From: Primula veris
Lineage: Eukaryota > Streptophyta > Magnoliopsida > Ericales > Primulaceae
DNA: 64,000 nt
NCBI GenBank assembly: GCA_963682055.1
Contig: OY821751.1
Coordinates: 10,292,001-10,356,000, forward strand
Direction: 5' to 3'
Shown here: in pieces, positions 10,811 through 21,500 of the stretch
Layout of the letters: each line of letters opens with the position of its first letter
Numbering within the stretch: the first letter of the stretch is position 1
Position numbers and translations under genes: made by a program
Notes under the pieces: generated by a model
Databases searched by the model: none
Told to the model about the DNA's origin: nothing
The model's input: only the letters and a program-made list of their open reading frames with translations

Positions 10811-12184
10811 TGTTGGAAAAACATGTATTAACATGGGTGTTTCCGAATGGTCACAGGACCAACATCGAGTCGATATTACATGTGACAACGTTGAGTTGTT
10901 AATACCGTACTCAACGCGATTGAGTAGCTCGTGCGACGAGGTTCGTAACGGTATATCGCATGACCTATTCGGAGAATGGGTGTGAATACTAATCGGTTTC
11001 AAAGTTGGGCTCTCGAAAGCTCAATTCTGGAAAATGAAATGGTAAATGGAAAAACCATTTCGGATTATCCCATATTGGAAGATTAAGAGTTAATTTTACA
11101 ATATATATACAATACCAACCCATGTAGTTGTTAAACTAACATGTCCACATACATCTAAGAGTATTAGTGTGTACCACACGCGCTCGCTCATGTCTCGTGT
11201 CTCGGGGCTTGGGATTGGGATTTAGGATTTGGGATTGGGGATTGGGGAATGGGGAATGGAGAATGTCTCGGGTCTTGGGTCAAATACGAAAAGAGAGTTT
11301 TGTATAAAATACAAAAGCAGTCCCTAGAGTTTTCAGCAACTGAAACGCCAGCAATAAATGAGATTAAATTGCAGCAGTTTCAGGAATTAAGTGGGCAGAT
11401 TCTGGGGGTGTAACTCCCAGAATTAATTGACCATTATGGCTGCGGTTTCAAGAGAGACTATAAAAGACAGCCATCCCCTTCTCATTTCAGACACAACATT
11501 ACACACAATTCACAGCATAAGCATCATACTAGAGAGAGACAACCGCACCACCAACAGCTCGACCTGTGGTTCGGTGCCGGTTTCCAGCGAGCCACTCTGA
11601 GACAGAAGTTGTACCTTGGGAACAAAGTCCCGAAAGCAGAAACCTTTAAAGGTGGTTCGGGAAATATTGTTTAAGGAAAACTTCCCAGCAGTTGCCTCTT
11701 CTTTTAATTTATGTTATTTATTTTTCAGTCCTTTTACATTCTGTCCATTTTTTTTCTGTACTGTTTCTTTTCTGTTATTACTTTTCAGTACTGTTTACTT
11801 TTATGTATTTACTTTCCAGTACTTTCCTATTCTGTATTTACTTTCTGTAATTTACATTCCAGTTCTGTAATTTCGTTTATTTACAGAAACAGTCCAGACA
11901 TTTAGTAATCATACTATTCTGTCTGGCAGTTTCTTTTAATTGTTAAACAGTCCAGCAGTTAGTAATTATACTATTCTGTCGGACAGTTTCAAACAATTAC
12001 AATTCAGTCCAGCAGTTTAATAATTTATATTAAATCTGTCTGAAATTTAAATTAGTATAATTTAATTCTGTTGAGTCGGGAATTGTAATTTATATTCCAA
12101 TTGTGAGAAATAAAATTGTTTATTTCCATTGCAGTCCTTTGTTCTTTACATTATTGTTTTTCCGATATAGTACCAAAACCAGCA
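10811..12184 (+). mobile_element. Solo LTR of the Copia family at 16744
   Basis: This 1,374-base LTR begins TGTTGGAAAAACATG and ends ...AGTACCAAAACCAGCA, flanked by a perfect 5-bp duplication CAAGT (10806-10810 and 12185-12189). It aligns along its length with the LTRs at 16744 and 23406 but is clearly diverged, and its G-rich minisatellite (11190-11285) and CAGTCC(G/A)GCAG array (11890-12010) are short. It keeps a TATA-like ACTATAAAAGA near 11458. No internal region or second LTR lies nearby, so it is what remains after recombination between the LTRs of a full element. Confidence 0.85.
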
Positions 12185-12860
12185 CAAGTACATGGGAATA
12201 AAACAACTCCGCTACTCACAACCTGAGTTATCAGAGTTAAGCAGGGTTTAACAGAGTATAAACACTCCGCGATAAGACGACTTCCTACTTATACACGAGC
12301 ATAAAAGTAAGGAATAAAGTCATTCTTCGATTACTGTGAGTACAGACGTTCAAAAAACTTTTTCTTTTAATCTTCTTATCCCCTGATCTTGATGGATCTA
12401 CAGCTGCCATTTGAAAGTGATTCTTCCATTCATTTTCCTTATCTTCAATTATTCTCTTAGCTATTGCATTAATGGGTGTAGGAACCATCTTGAAGTTCAC
12501 CTCTTTATCAATATGAGTAAAATTTATAACACCAATTGTTTTATTCAACTCCAAAACACCATAGAAGGTCTCATTAATCTCTTCATAGTAAGTGCAAACA
12601 AGCTGTGGTAGTCTAACTTCAAGGCATTATTTGCCGCATTTATAAAAGCAAAGTCTCCTAGCGTTAAGCTGGTGACATTTGCTCCTACTCATGGGTGTAA
12701 TAAAGAGATGTACATGATAATCACAAGAGAGTGAAAAATAAGTAACCTCCAGCTATAAAGGTGCCATTTAGTGGGGTAACAACATCCCCACTCCGAGCCA
12801 AACAAGGGAGCATCAGTGATATATGTTCTAATTTTGGGAATATTTTCAATATAGTCCATC
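12185..12860 (-). other. Region left of the LINE; unidentified ORF
   Basis: This holds a minus-strand frame (12554-12285, extendable upstream toward 12650) with 'GVINFTHIDKEV' and 'AAVDPSRSGDKKIKRK'. I do not recognise it. It is not the RNase H domain normally found after the LINE zinc finger. It may be CACTA cargo or the remains of another retroelement. It is followed on the right by decayed LINE sequence with several stops. Confidence 0.3.
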
Positions 12861-15800
12861 TTAGTTTTGATTAGAAAATCTCAGTGAGTGATAATGGTTG
12901 CTCGATTCTGAACTTCTATCCTTGGTTTCTGGCATTCCTTTCTCTCCTAATGAGATAGATGCTACAAGAAAAAAAATAAGTTTCCCTAAAATAGCCGACA
13001 ACTTTTTCCCTTTAAAATGGATTTTAGCCCAATCAATCAACTCTTTCCAATTTTTGCAATTATAAGTAAAACCAGCTATAAGCAGAGCATTTCTAATAAT
13101 TCTACTAGAAAAGCTGCAGTTGAAAAATAAGTGATCCATATTTTTTGGAAAGCTATTACAAAGAGGGCATATAGGATTAGCATTATTGTTCCAAATAACC
13201 ACTTTATTAGCAGTGGGAAGCCTATTCTTAATACCCTGCCAAAGAATGAGGCTACATTTAGGGATATAATTAGGGAACCACACCAAATAATTCCAGTTGA
13301 TGGGATTCCTTTTTACTCTAATAGCTTCCCACATACATTTCACAGAGTAGCTATCGCTTTGAAATTAGGCCCATTTAAGGGAGTCCTCCTCAGAGTTAAC
13401 AGTCGGGTGATGAGTATTCTTGATAAGAGTAAGTTCATGTGACCTAGTCAGAGGCCAATTACACTCATTATGAGTGATGATAGCTGAAAGCTTATCATTT
13501 GGCCCTATACCAGCAGCAAGAAAGAGAGTTCTAGAATTATCTCTAGGTAAAATAGGCCCAGTAGGGTGCGATAATACCAGCACTAATACACCGATCCTAT
13601 CAGAACTTCGCAGTTAATTGTGCTTGGACGAGAGTAGTACAAGGATAGGTGACCCTCTGGGAAGCCCTCGTGTTGCACCCCTTTTAGAAAAAGGGATCGG
13701 AAAAAAAAAAGGAAGCCAAGAGTCATACCAAAAATAAATAAATTCCCCGTTACCTATTTTAAAGTAGAGTAAATCTTTTAGTAACTCTCTCTTTTTGAGA
13801 ATTTTTTTCAAAACCCAGCTGCTTGTAGATGGGTTTTTACTGGCCCATATACTTTTATTTTTGAGTTTGTAGGTATAGATCCATTTTTTCCAAAGAGTAT
13901 CAATGGATGCATCGCAAAGATTCCAAAGATGTTTTATAATGAGAGAAATATTCCAATGTTTGAGTTTTTTTATACCTAGACCTCCCTCTTTCAAAGGAAG
14001 AGAAATGTCAGACCAGTCTACTCTTACCCCATGAAATTTAAGACCAGTACCTCACCAAAAAAATCTAGAGAGAACTTGTTCCACATCTTTGATAATTTTA
14101 GCTGGAAATATAAAATGAGAGCACAAGTAACAATTCATACTCATTAATACAGATGTAATGTGCTGGAGTCGGCCAGCATAAGTTAAAAATGTGCTAGTTC
14201 AAGAGGTGATTCTATTAGTAATTTTCTTAACAAGCGTATTATGATGGACTGCTTTTAGTTTAGAGGAGATAAAGGGTACACCCAAATATATGGCAGGTAA
14301 TTTCTCCTCTTTGAATTTAAGAAAATCCAAAATAAGCTTTTTTTCTTTTTCCTCCACAGAACAAAGGAAGATAGAACTCTTTAAAGGGTTGGGGATTAAG
14401 CCAGAAAATTTAGAGAAAAGTAAGAGGGCATCATTAAGAATTTTGATAGACTTTAGGTCATCATAAGAAAAAATAAGCAGGTCATAGGCAAAGCACAAGT
14501 GTGACAAATTTAGTTTTTTGCATTTGTCAGTGTAATCAGAATTTTTGCAAAACTTATAAAAAATAAGGGAGAGAATATTCATGCACATAACAAAAATATA
14601 TGGGGATAAAGGATCCACTTGTCGAATACCTTTAGCACCACCAAAATACCCTTCTTCTCCTCCATTAATGATAATAGAGTACTTAGGTGATTTAACACAA
14701 GCCCAGATCCACAGTTTCATGTGATGAGGAAAACCCATCGAATACAAAACATCAAAAATAAATTGCCAATTTAGATAATCAAAAGCCTTCATTAGGTCTA
14801 CTTTTAAAGCAATTCTAGGCTTACCACTATCAGTGTGATAATTATGCAATAATTCCTGAGCTAATAAAATGTTGTCACTAATACTCCTACCTTTAATGAA
14901 AGAAGATTAATTATTCGGAATAATATGATTAAGGCAAGGCTTAATTCTGTTAGCTATTAACTTAGAAATACATTTGTAAATAGAGTTACATACACCACAA
15001 GATAGGTCTATAGTCCTTCGCTGTGGTATGATTATTACATTTAGGTATAAGAACTATGAAGGTATTATTGACTTGTTTAAGTAAAGATTTGGTAAATAAG
15101 AAGTCTTTAATGGCTGCTATAATGTCTTCTCCTAGAATGCACCAAGTTTTTTGAAAAAAGTAACCATTTAAACCATCTGTTCCTAGAGCCTTATTGGATT
15201 CAAGGCTAAAGAAACAATCTTTTATCTCCTCGGAAGTAAACACTCTATTCATATAGCCTTATACATATCAGGAGAAATAACTTGGTGGACATAATTTTTT
15301 AGTCCTTCTTTGCCAGGTTACAGGGAAGAGTTTTGGCTATCTAAGAGCTTATCATAGTAATCAATAAAATTAGAAGCTATAACTTTATGCTTGGTACACT
15401 TATTCCCATTCTCATCAATGGGAGAGATAATTCTATTTCTGTTGTTTCTTTGATTTATAGCTTTATGGAAATACGAGGTGTTGAGATCTCCCTCTTTGAG
15501 CCAATTAATTTTACTTTTCTGTTTGGCAATACTTTCCTCTAAGTCAAGAATATTCAGAAGTTTAGTTTTTTCAGAATTAACCACATGTAAAGGGTAAGAG
15601 GGGTTGCCATTATCAAAAGCTATTTGAGCGGAGTGGAGATCCTCTCTAGCTTTGTTAACCTTACCTTTCATATTAATACCATGCTTCGCGACAAGGCCTT
15701 TGAGAGCCTCCTTAGTAGCTTGCAGTCTTGAAGGGGAGCCTCCATGCTTGAGTAACAGTCTCATCGAACTTATTAATTTTGGTCCAATAGTTAAAAAATC

Positions 15801-16539
15801 TAAAAGGTTTAAGTCCAGAATTTAATTTACACTCAGTTGTTACTATCATTGGTGTGTGATCAGAAATATCGTAGGGTAAAAATTCAGCATCGAAAAATCT
15901 AAAATTATTAATCCAAGTATCGTTGGTTAAAACTCTATCTATTTTCCTCTGATTCATAAGAGTATCTCCATTATTACACCAAGTGTGGAAGACCCCTTTG
16001 TATATGAGGTCATCTAACATGGCATTATTTATACAGTTGGGAAAATGATTATAATACTCAGGCCATTTCTTTGTTCCCCCTTTGTTATCCGAGGGGTATC
16101 TAAGAGCATTGAAGTCTCCTAAAACCGTCCAAGGTAAATTAGCAATATTAGGGACAATTCTTTCTATATCTCTCCAGAGATTAGTCCTTATAGTATACAG
16201 GTTAGCAGCATAAACAAAAGTAGCAAACAAAGTAGTACCATTACTAATGTTCTCTAGTTTACAATGAATAAGTTGAGTAGTTTTTAGCAAAATATTACAA
16301 TTCCAAATATTAGAGTCCCAAGCAATAATAATTCTACCATAAGGAGCATGCTCGAGATTATTATCAGTCTTCCAGTTTGGGAAAATGAAATTACTAACTC
16401 TAGCAAAGTTGTCCTTAGAAATTTTAGTCTCTAAAATAGCAAAGCAAGAAATTTTGTGTTTAGTAATAAGGTTTTTGACAGCCAGTTGCTTAGTGGGGTT
16501 GTTTAATCCCCTAATATTTCAGCAACCTATTGTATTCAT
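12861..16539 (-). pseudogene. LINE (L1-type) ORF2, decayed copy 1
   Basis: Read right to left: start codon at 16539 ('MNTI', then a stop where the sister copy has tryptophan); endonuclease with GDFN (near 16115) and SDH motifs (15861); reverse transcriptase 15252-14199 with 'GTDGLNGYFFQ' and 'HLCFAYDLLIFS'; then 'YFWYDSWLP' near 13715; and the zinc-finger region with CPLCNS...HLFFNC (about 13180-13110). The catalytic FADD is FAYD here, while the copy at 38.9 kb keeps FADD. Frameshifts and stops break it at least six times. A 5S-rRNA-like insertion lies at 13564-13681. The RNase H end is missing. Confidence 0.85.
13564..13681 (+). pseudogene. 5S rRNA-like retrocopy inside the LINE
   Basis: These 118 bases run from GGGTGCGAT to GTGTTGCACCCC and follow the plant 5S rRNA along its whole length: 'ATACCAGCACTAA', 'CAGAACTTCGCAGTTAA', 'GTGCTTGGACGAGAGTAGTAC', 'GGATAGGTGACC' and 'CTGGGAAG' are in the right order and spacing. 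The two ends are complementary (stem I). A TTTT stop signal follows at 13682-13685, then about 15 bases and a ten-A run (13702-13711). It differs from the usual plant 5S at roughly ten positions, mostly G-to-A or C-to-T, and has a one-base deletion. It lies between the LINE codons for 'YDSWLP' and 'GPILPRD', opposite to the LINE. The A-run suggests a retroposed 5S transcript; I could not define a clear target duplication. Confidence 0.8.
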
Positions 16540-16718
16540 TAAAAAATATATATTAAGGAGTTTTTCTCAAGCAAAAGCTTGTTTGATGTATTTTTATCCG
16601 ATTTATCAGTTTTAATAGGGGAGCTCTTCTTTGTAGGGGGGGGGGAGGGGGGGTGTTTATTACTAGGGCCTAGATAGCTACTAGGATTAATCTGTTTGAT
16701 CATATTAGCGGCTATATA
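16540..16718 (-). pseudogene. LINE ORF1 C-terminal part, copy 1
   Basis: Minus-strand frame ending just before ORF2, with 'ANMIKQINPSSYLG', a proline run (SPPPTKK, encoded by a C-rich tract at about 16636-16652) and a lysine/asparagine-rich tail. The matching N-terminal half is at 25280-25640, displaced by the MITE and the Copia element. In plant L1 elements ORF1 is the RNA-binding gag-like protein; no zinc knuckle is visible in this piece. Confidence 0.55.
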
Positions 16719-17130
16719 TACTACAAAAAAATACCCAAATAGCTGTTGGAAAAACATGTGAAAACATGGGTGTTTCCGAATGGTCACTGGACCAACTTCG
16801 AGTCATTATTTCGTGTAACAGCGCTGAGTTGTTTATACCGTAATCAACGTGGTTGAGTAGCCCGTGTGACGAGCTTCGTAACGGTATATCACATGACCTA
16901 TTCGGAGAATGGGTGTGAATACAAAGTGGCTTCAAAGTTGGTACCTCGGAAGCTCAAATCTGGAAAAACGAAATGGTTAATGAGAAAAACCATTTAGTAT
17001 AATCCCATATTGGAAGATTAAGAGTTAATCTTACAATATATATACCATACCAACCCATGTAGTTATTAAACTAACATGTCCACATACACCTAAGAGTATT
17101 AGTGTGTACCACACACGCGCGCTCGCTCGT

Positions 17131-17291
17131 GTCTCGGGTCTCGGGTCTCGGGTCTCGGGTCTCGGGTCTCGGGTCTCGGGCACGGGCACGGGCACGGGCA
17201 CGGGCGTGGGCTTGGGCTTGGGCTTTGGGATTTGGGATTTGGGATTTGGGATTTGGGATTTGGGGAATGTCTCGGGTCTTGGGTCTTGGGT
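17131..17291 (+). repeat. G-rich minisatellite in Copia-1 5' LTR
   Basis: Successive blocks of 6-7 base units, each ending in GGG: TCTCGGG, CACGGG, CTTGGG, ATTTGGG, TCTTGGG. Evenly spaced GGG runs meet the usual four-tract G-quadruplex pattern on the plus strand. This copy is about half the length of the one at 23793-24103. Open frames in all phases through it are artefacts of the repeat. Confidence 0.9.
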
Positions 17292-17754
17292 CAAGAGAAA
17301 CGTCAGCAATGAATGAGAGTAAATGCTGCGGTTTCAGAATTGATTGAGCGGATTCTGGGGGTGTAACTCCCAGAATTAAAGACCAACATTTACACTTAGT
17401 GAGAGAGAACCGCACCACCAACAGCTCGACCTGTGGTTCGGTGCCGGTTTCCATACGAGCCACTCTGAGATAGAAGTTGTACCTTGGGAACAAAGTCCCG
17501 AAACCAGAAACCTTTAAAGGTGGTTCGGGAAATATTGTTTAAGGGAAACTGCTCAGCAGTTGCCTCTTCTTTTACTTTATGTTATTTATTTTTCAGTCTT
17601 TTACTTTCTGTCCATTTCATTTCAGTACCGTTTCATTTCTGTAATTTACTTTCCTGTACTGTTTCTTTTCTGTATTTACATTTCAGTACTGTTTACTTTC
17701 AGTCTTTCGATTCTGTTATTTACTTTTCAGTTCTGTAATTTCCAGTATTTACAA

Positions 17755-18062
17755 AAAACAGTCCGGCAGTTTTTTATTTGTTAAAAACCAGTCCGGCAGT
17801 TTTTTATGCTTTAAAACCAGTCCAGTTTGTTTTGTTCAAAACCAGTCCGGCAGTTTGTTTAAAACCAGTCCGGCAGTTTGTTAAAACCAGTCCGGCAGTT
17901 TTGTTTAAAACCAGTCCGGCAGTTTTGTTTAAAACCAGTCCGGCAGTTTGTTAAAACCAGTCCGGCAGTTTCTGTAAAACCAGTCCGGCAGTTTCTGTAA
18001 AACCAGTCCGGCAGTTTCTTTAAAACAGTCCGGCAGTTTCTTTATTTCAGTCCAGCAGTTTT
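17755..18062 (+). repeat. About 24-bp tandem array in Copia-1 5' LTR
   Basis: About 13 copies of a unit of the form AAAACCAGTCCGGCAGTTT(N), with length variation in the T/G spacer, followed by diverged CAGTCCAGCAG copies. The same array with the same order of variants is at 24664-24970 in the 3' LTR. The solo LTR (10811) and the Copia-2 LTR (47042) have only 3-4 poor copies, so the array expanded within the Copia-1 lineage. It lies downstream of the promoter, in the probable R/U5 region. Confidence 0.85.
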
Positions 18063-18548
18063 ATTTATTTGTTGAGTCAGGAATTGTAATTCATATTCCA
18101 ATTGTGAGAAATAAATTTGTTTATTTCCTTTGCGTTCCTGTCTCTTTTATTTATTGTCCTTTCATTATTGTATTCGAAATAGTACCAAAAACCAACAATC
18201 TTAAACAATACTATTTTTTGGTTTTTCTATTTTCGAAATAAGAAAGGACTTTTCTTTTTTATTTTATTGTTGTTGACGTCTCGGTTTTTATTCTCGCAAA
18301 ATCATTGCTAGTTTTCTAGAAATTGAAATTTGCACATAGAATAAATCCGAATTGGGTTTTAATCTCTTTTATTCTAGAATACTATAAAGAATTCTTAGTG
18401 AAATCAAAAGTGATTTGATTTTCACGCTAGAATCTCTTTCATTGGTTTTTATTCTTTTAAAGCAATCTAATTAAGTTATAATTAGTATTTGCGATAAAGA
18501 ATTTAGGTTTCTTGCGAGAAACTAAACGGTTTTATATTGTCATTTCAG

Positions 18549-21500
18549 ATGACTAATGAGGATCAAATACCCACCGTTTCTTCGGAAAACGTGCAGGGCG
18601 CACTTGTGATTGGCAGTAGCCATAAAAATGCGAGCGCTGCGAGTGGGGGGGCTCAGGCTCAGGCTGAGGCCGAAGCTGCTGCGGCAAAGGCTGCGGCCGA
18701 CGCTGCTGCGGCAGAGGCTGATGCTATGGCTGCGGCTGCGGCCGCAGCACAGGCTGCTGCTAAGGCTGCGGCCAAGGCAGCGCTTGTGGCTGCAGCCAGG
18801 GCAAAGGGCAAGGCTCCGGCAACACCGGCGATGCCAATGTTGCCAACCTCTCAACTGGAGAGACCGGAAAAGTTTAGGGGCAACAACTTCAAACGTTGGC
18901 AGCAAAAGATGCTGTTTTATTTAACTGCCCTTAATCTGACCCGGTTTCTTAAGGAGTCTGCACCCGTCCTAAGCGAGGACGATGAGGACGTGCAGACGGT
19001 TTCGGCGGTGGAAGCGTGGAAACACGGCGACTACCTATGCCGGAACTACATCCTGTGTGCTCTGGATGACACTCTCTTCAGTGTATTCGAGCCCAAGGCT
19101 TCTGCAAAGGAGCTTTGGGAGTCTCTCGAACGAAAGTACAAAGTGAATAACGCTGGCGCAAAGAAATTTGTCGTCACGGACTTTCACGAGTACATGATGA
19201 CTGATGGGAAGAGTGTTATCGAGCAGGTTGAGGAACTCCAACTCATATACCATAGGCTTGAGGTTGAAGGGCTAGTTATCAACGAACCTTTCCAAGTGGC
19301 ATTAATGATTGAGAAACTGCCACCTTCTTGGAAAGAGTTTCAAAACTACCTGAAACACAAGCGAAAGGCTATGACCTTGGAGGGACTCATTGAGAGGCTC
19401 AATGTTGAGCAAAGCAACCGCCGATCCGGAAGGAAAGGCGGTGGCGGAGCAGGCAACGCGGTTGCCAAGGCCCATGTGGTTGAGGACGCTGTGTCTAAGC
19501 GGAAACGCTTTGACAGCGGAGTCGGTGCCTCTCTCAAGAAGAAATTCATGGGAGACTGCTTTGTGTGCAACAAACCGGGCCATCGTGCCGCGGATTGTAA
19601 GATGCGCACCGACAAGCCCAAACCCCCCCCAAAGAGGAAGTTCCAAGGGAAAGGGAGGAAGAGGGCACCTGCTCAAGCTAATGTGGCTGAGGGAGGAGAT
19701 GATGCTGGACAGGACTATATGCACCTGAGTGCTGTGGTCTCGGAAGTGAACCTGGTGGGGAGCAACCCAAAGGAATGGTGGCTGGACACAGGCGCCACTA
19801 GTCACATCTGTGCCAGCAAATGGATGTTCAAGACCTATACGGCCGTGGACAATGAGAGCTGCTTCATGGGGAACTCGGCTACTTCCAGGGTGGAAGGAAA
19901 AGGAACCGTGCTGCTGAAGATGACATCGGGAAAGGAGCTCACACTGAATGGCGTGCTCCATGTGCCGGAAATTCGCAAGAATCTGGTTTCCGGGTCCGTG
20001 ATGGTGAACAAAGGATTTAAACTTGTATTTGAATCTGCAAAAATTGTAATCACTTTAAACGGAATGTATGTAGGCCGTGGCTATATGACCAACGGCATGT
20101 TTAAATTAAATGTTGGTACTCCGGCTCCTAAAGCCGAGTTAGCTATTGAGGGTACTAAGGCTGAGGCCAGTACCAAGAATAATGTAATCGTGAATGTTGC
20201 CCAAGTGGCCAATAAAACTTCGTTTGCTTATTCTTGCGATTCATTTAATTTATGGCATGGTAGATTAGGTCATGTGAATGCTAATTCTATGAAGAAATTA
20301 ATATCACTGAATCTACTACCTAATTTTGTATTTGATAAACAACATAAATGTGAGGTTTGTGTTGAAGCAAAATTAACCAAGTCTTCGTATCAACATATTG
20401 AACGAAGTACTGAACCTCTCGGTCTAATACACACGGATGTATGCGACTTAAAGTTTATACAAACGCGAGGAGGGAAAAAGTATTTCATCACGTTTATAGA
20501 TGATTGTACTAGATACTGCTATGTCTACTTAATGAGAAGTAAAGACGAAGCGGTAGAGAAATTCGCTCTTTATAAGACCGAAGTAGAGAATCAACTCAAT
20601 AAAAAGATTAAAATATTGAGGAGTGATAGAGGCGGTGAATACGAAGCACCGTTTGCGCAGATATGCGCAGAAAATGGCATTATACATCAAACGACAGCCC
20701 CATACTCTCCGGAGCAGAATGGGGTTGCCGAGCGTAAGAATAGGACGCTCAAGGAAATGATGAATGCTATGTTAATAAGTTCTGGGTTACCCCAGAACAT
20801 GTGGGGGGAAGCGCTGCTTTCCGCCAACTATGTATTGAACAAGCTACCACATAAGAAACGTGATAAACCACCTTATGAACTATGGAAAGGCCATAGGCCG
20901 AGCTATAAATTCTTAAGGGTTTGGGGTTGTCTCGCGAAGGTCCTTGTCTCGCTTCCTAAAAGAACGAGAATAGGGCCAAAGACGGTAGACTGTGTGTTCA
21001 TAGGATATGCACAAAACAGTAGTGCTTATCGTTTTCTCGTGCACAAGTCGGATAATCCCGATGTGCATGCAGATACTATCATCGAAGCTCGAGAAGCTTC
21101 TTTCTTCGAGGAGATCTTTCCCCGCAAGTCTTCCGTAACTGTAGAGACTGAGGAGTCAAACAGTGAGGAAAATGTGGGGGCAAGTGAACCGTTGGAGGAA
21201 GAAGAAGAAGAGCCTCGACGTAGTAAAAGGGCTAGAAAGGAAACGACTTTCGGTCCAGATTTTGTAACTTTCATGATAGAAGGCGAACCGGCGACATTCA
21301 AACAAGCAATGTCATCCCCGGAAGCCCAATATTGGGAGGAAGCGATCAACAATGAGGTTGAATCGATATTACAAAATCACACTTGGGAACTAGTGGATCT
21401 ACCACCCGGGTGTAAGCCACTAGGACACAAGTGGATCTTCAAGAGGAAGAGAAAGCTCGATGGAACAATCGAGAAATACAAGGCTAGGCTTGTAGTGAAA

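Larger units (their letters stand above)
16744..18197 (+). repeat. Copia-1 5' LTR (1,454 bp)
   Basis: TGTTGGAAAAACATG...ACCAAAAACCAACA. It contains a short version of the GGG minisatellite (17131-17291) and the 24-base CAGTCCGGCAG array (17755-18062). Compared with the 3' LTR it lacks about 55 bases after the minisatellite and the whole segment with the TATA box (CCTATATAAGG at 24232-24242 in the 3' LTR); a different segment (CGGATTCTGGGGGTGTAAC...) is present instead. The first 390 bases match the 3' LTR base for base by eye. Confidence 0.9.

Noticed and set aside
10721..11002. Minus-strand ORF with 'HTHSPNRSCDIPLRTSS' repeated at several loci
   Set aside because: Antisense of the LTR start; recurs in each LTR of the Copia-1 family with no start or domain.
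12285..12554. An 89-codon minus-strand ORF as a gene
   Set aside because: No recognised domain, lies between a solo LTR and a decayed LINE; kept only as an unidentified stretch.
13564..13681. A working 5S rRNA gene or 5S array
   Set aside because: Single copy, about ten substitutions and a deletion, inside a dead LINE, no 5S spacer repeats.
17755..18062. Regularly spaced repeats resembling a CRISPR array
   Set aside because: Units are contiguous with only 1-6 variable bases between them, lie inside an LTR, and the genome is a plant.
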